Positions 29,783-31,856 of a DNA stretch of 31,856 nucleotides are shown here, piece after piece. The notes below the pieces were generated by a model. That model had not been told where the DNA came from. It saw only the letters and a program-made list of their open reading frames with translations, and did not search any database. The stretch comes from Holophagaceae bacterium UBA1801 (GTDB taxonomy: Bacteria > Acidobacteriota > Holophagae > Holophagales > Holophagaceae). The stretch's first letter is position 1; the number at the start of each line of letters is the position of its first letter. Location: NCBI GenBank assembly GCA_002319925.1, contig DCFP01000005.1:43183-75038 (forward strand), in the 5' to 3' direction. Both the position numbers and the translations under genes were made by a program.

Positions 29783-30160
29783 TCATGCTGATTCGGTGTT
29801 CCCGTACTGGAGCCATTGGTGGGCGTCGGATTCTGTTCGGAAAACCTTAGCCGTCACGCCTCGATTGACCACAACCGTTTCACCAAACGAGTTGGCTTCG
29901 AACGTTTCGTCTTTCGGGTCGACATAGGCGATTCGCTTGCCCAGGAATAATGACGCAATGAGCTTACTAATTTCGAAGTGCTCGAAAATATTCAACCGTC
30001 CAACAACGGTGTCGACGATCAAGAAGCTGGTAGTACCCTCTGCGACTGCCAAAGCCGATAGATCCCGCCAAAACCGCATGGCCTCCGCGAAGGACTCCTC
30101 CCCCTCCATTCGCACGAAAAGGTATCCGAGTCTTCGCTCGTAGGTAACTTGGTATGGCAT
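29783..30160 (-). CDS. Hypothetical protein, STAS/SpoIIAA-like
   Basis: A 125-residue protein with alternating strands and helices (YQVTYERRLGYLFVRMEGEE, then TSFLIVDTVVGRLNIF, then KRIAYVDPKDETFE) that reminds me of the SpoIIAA-like/STAS fold used in regulatory or lipid-linked proteins. The resemblance is of general layout and not of a motif. The start is the ATG at 30160 with GGAGA seven bases upstream. Base use is lower in GC than its neighbours (for example AT-rich codons in the middle), which could mean recent arrival. It is followed on the same strand by the broken AHSA1 gene. The 244 bases upstream hold no supported gene. Confidence 0.6.
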   Translation of the reverse strand: MPYQVTYERRLGYLFVRMEGEESFAEAMRFWRDLSALAVAEGTTSFLIVDTVVGRLNIFEHFEISKLIASLFLGKRIAYVDPKDETFEANSFGETVVVNRGVTAKVFRTESDAHQWLQYGNTESA

Positions 30161-30404
30161 TCGTGTTCTCCGTCAGCGATTGCGCTTTGGGAATGACGAA
30201 GCCTATAGAGAAAAAGACGACAAGAATTATTAAACGGAATTCCTTAAATTTAAGTAAAGAAAAGCATGAGCGCTGACCTGAGATTGAAAACGATGCTCGA
30301 GCCTCCCGCTCTGGACGTCCTGATGTGCAGGCATTGAAGGAGATTGCGTGCAGCGCTCGCAATGGATAACCCCGCCATGAGGATCCCCCTATTCCGTCCA
30401 AGGA

Positions 30405-31784
30405 TCATTCGTTCTGCGGAGTCCCGGGTTTCTTCAACCACCCACTCAACCCCGCGGATCGGTACGCCACATTGAACCTCACCCACGGGCTCACGCGGTG
30501 CTCCGGATCAAACGCGCTCCCCGGCGCGAGCCACATCCCCGCAGCCGCCGCAGCCTGTGCCAAGGGCACCGAATCCAGCCAGCGTGGGTGTCGTGCCCAG
30601 ACGAACATGCCGCGACGGGCGCCGGGGAAGATCTGCCAGGGGGTTCGGGCCAGCTCGTGCTCCCAGGTGGCTTGGGCAGCGGCGAGGCGCTGGCGGAGGA
30701 GGGGCATGAGGCGATCGTAGACGCCGTCGGTGAGGACCCGCAGGACCACGCGTTCCGCGAACTCCGAGGAGGAGATGCTGGTGAGGAGCTTGGCGCGGGC
30801 GAGGGCGTCGATCAGGGCTTCGCTGGCTGCCACGCAGCCTACCCGCAAGTTGGCGGACAGGGTCTTGGTGAAGCCCGAGAGGTAGACCACCCGGCGCAGG
30901 CCATCCAGGGCCGCCAGGCGCAGGTCCGCGTCCTCCGCCAGGTCGCTGTAGGCGTCGTCCTCCACCAGCCGGAATTCGTATTTCTCGGCCAGCAGCAGCA
31001 GGCGGTGGGCCGCGGCGGGACCCATGGTGTTGCCCGTGGGATTGTGGAGCAGGGGCTGCAGGAGGCATAGACGAGGGACCTCGCCCTTCTTCAGCAGGCC
31101 CTCCAGCACATCCAGGTCAGGGCCTTCGGGCGTGCGGGGGATTTCCCTCCAGCGCAGTTCGGAGAGGTGCAGCAGGCCGAAGAGGTTGTAGTAGGCAGGG
31201 TTTTCCACGAACACCAGGTCCCCGGGCCGGCAGAGGGCCCGCAGCACCAGCTCGAAGCCGTGGCTGAGGCCCGTGGTGAGCAGGATCTGATCGGGCTGCG
31301 CAGTGATACGGCGCCGGGCGAGGCGCCCCTGGAGGGCTTCCCGCAGGGGCGCGAAGCCCAGGGCTGTGCCGTAGTCGTAGAGATCCGCCGAGGGCCGGGC
31401 CGCCACGGCCCGCACGTGCCTGGCCAGGTTCAAGTCCTGGAGCCAGTCCGGGGGCAGCATGCCGCTGCCGCACTTCAGCAGGGACGTGGGCTCCACGAAG
31501 CCGCGGATGAGGAGGGCCGTGTCCAGCAGAGAGTCCAGCCCGGTAGCGGTGGGTGGCGGCGCGGCGCCCCGCAGGAAGCGGGAAACATAGAAACCCGAAC
31601 CGTGGCGGGCCTCCACGAGACCCATGCCTTCCAGGGCGCGGTAGGCAGCGAGTACGGCGTAGCGGGTCACACCCGCTTCCTCGGACAGGGTGCGAATGGA
31701 GGGCATCCGGGCTCCCGCCCGCAGGTCCCCGGACTCGATGCGCGCTTTGAGGCGCTGGGTCAGGGTTTCAATGGCTTCTGCCAT
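30405..31784 (-). CDS. MocR family regulator (GntR winged helix fused to PLP aminotransferase domain)
   Basis: A 459-residue MocR-type regulator. Residues 1-70 are a GntR helix-turn-helix (ARMPSIRTLSEEAGVTRYAV and GLVEARHGSGFYV). The rest is a fold-type I aminotransferase domain with DYGTALGFAPLREAL, HNPTG (247-251), DDAY (276-279) and the PLP-binding Lys307 in SGFTKTLSANLRVG. These proteins sense amino acids, vitamin B6 or polyamines through PLP chemistry and usually control a divergent gene. The right neighbour is outside the window, so the target is unknown. The start is ATG at 31784. Confidence 0.93.
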   Translation of the reverse strand: MAEAIETLTQRLKARIESGDLRAGARMPSIRTLSEEAGVTRYAVLAAYRALEGMGLVEARHGSGFYVSRFLRGAAPPPTATGLDSLLDTALLIRGFVEPTSLLKCGSGMLPPDWLQDLNLARHVRAVAARPSADLYDYGTALGFAPLREALQGRLARRRITAQPDQILLTTGLSHGFELVLRALCRPGDLVFVENPAYYNLFGLLHLSELRWREIPRTPEGPDLDVLEGLLKKGEVPRLCLLQPLLHNPTGNTMGPAAAHRLLLLAEKYEFRLVEDDAYSDLAEDADLRLAALDGLRRVVYLSGFTKTLSANLRVGCVAASEALIDALARAKLLTSISSSEFAERVVLRVLTDGVYDRLMPLLRQRLAAAQATWEHELARTPWQIFPGARRGMFVWARHPRWLDSVPLAQAAAAAGMWLAPGSAFDPEHRVSPWVRFNVAYRSAGLSGWLKKPGTPQNE

Positions 31785-31831
31785 GATTACTCGTTTCGAT
31801 CAAAAAGAATCGCGGTCAAGAAGAAAGGATC

Positions 31832-31856
31832 AACGCCAAGACGCCAAGGGCGCCAA
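31832..31856. repeat. cgccaag-family repeat, cut by the window edge
   Basis: aacgccaagacgccaaggg followed by cgccaa matches the complement of the right arm at 1513-1538 in most positions. It stands about 50 bases upstream of the MocR start and runs off the window. Confidence 0.6.

Overview
The window reads as a piece of a GC-rich, free-living bacterial chromosome. Genes sit close together on both strands. No tRNA, rRNA, phage, transposase or CRISPR was recognised. The gene set (B12-dependent ribonucleotide reductase, menaquinone-type MenA, two GGDEF proteins, a BMP-type nucleoside importer, MocR) and the general sequence style suggest an Acidobacteriota of the Holophaga/Geothrix type. That placement is an inference from gene content, because no marker gene that fixes taxonomy is present.

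Layout. 1-1453: the 3' part of nrdJ with a strong terminator. 1471-6164: a dispersed inverted repeat, two unrecognised envelope proteins, a small DUF6526-like membrane protein, and a large REC-GGDEF-REC-REC protein that shares its stop tetranucleotide with the convergent DUF6526-like gene. 6369-8217: a YaiI/UPF0178 protein, a metal-sensor-type ArsR gene, a palindrome at its 5' end, and a divergent two-gene unit (cyclophilin-like protein and flavin reductase-like protein). 8222-12393: a long minus-strand run. DUF2164, GNAT, a GyrI-like/GrpB fusion, a cupin and DinB form a tight five-gene operon, followed by MerR and menA. 12493-16394: a PPP-type metallophosphoesterase, L-threonine aldolase and a membrane diguanylate cyclase.

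16463-25587 is the most coherent block, and it is about nucleosides. It holds deoC (deoxyribose-5-phosphate aldolase), a SAM hydrolase-family protein with a signal peptide, a BMP/PnrA-type periplasmic nucleoside-binding protein, its ABC ATPase and two permeases, an AraC regulator, a 50-residue Cys-rich protein, an ABM-domain protein, and upp (uracil phosphoribosyltransferase) on the other strand. Taken together this suggests salvage of extracellular nucleosides. An exported SAM-cleaving enzyme could generate adenosine outside the cytoplasm for the adjacent importer. This is the best candidate in the window for an undescribed functional unit. The region just upstream of the exported enzyme is AT-rich and packed with perfect inverted repeats.

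25834-31784: a class I-type methyltransferase, a small protein with a Cys-cluster tail, an exported alginate-lyase-family enzyme paired with a secreted DUF3828-like protein, a patch of gene decay (a histidine phosphatase remnant and an AHSA1/SRPBCC pseudogene with three separate lesions), a STAS/SpoIIAA-like small protein and a MocR regulator. Several families of short dispersed inverted repeats (cgccaag-type, cgcgaaa-type, catcccctt-type, gaccacc-type) fill the intergenic spaces. No gene-free stretch exceeds about 300 bases.
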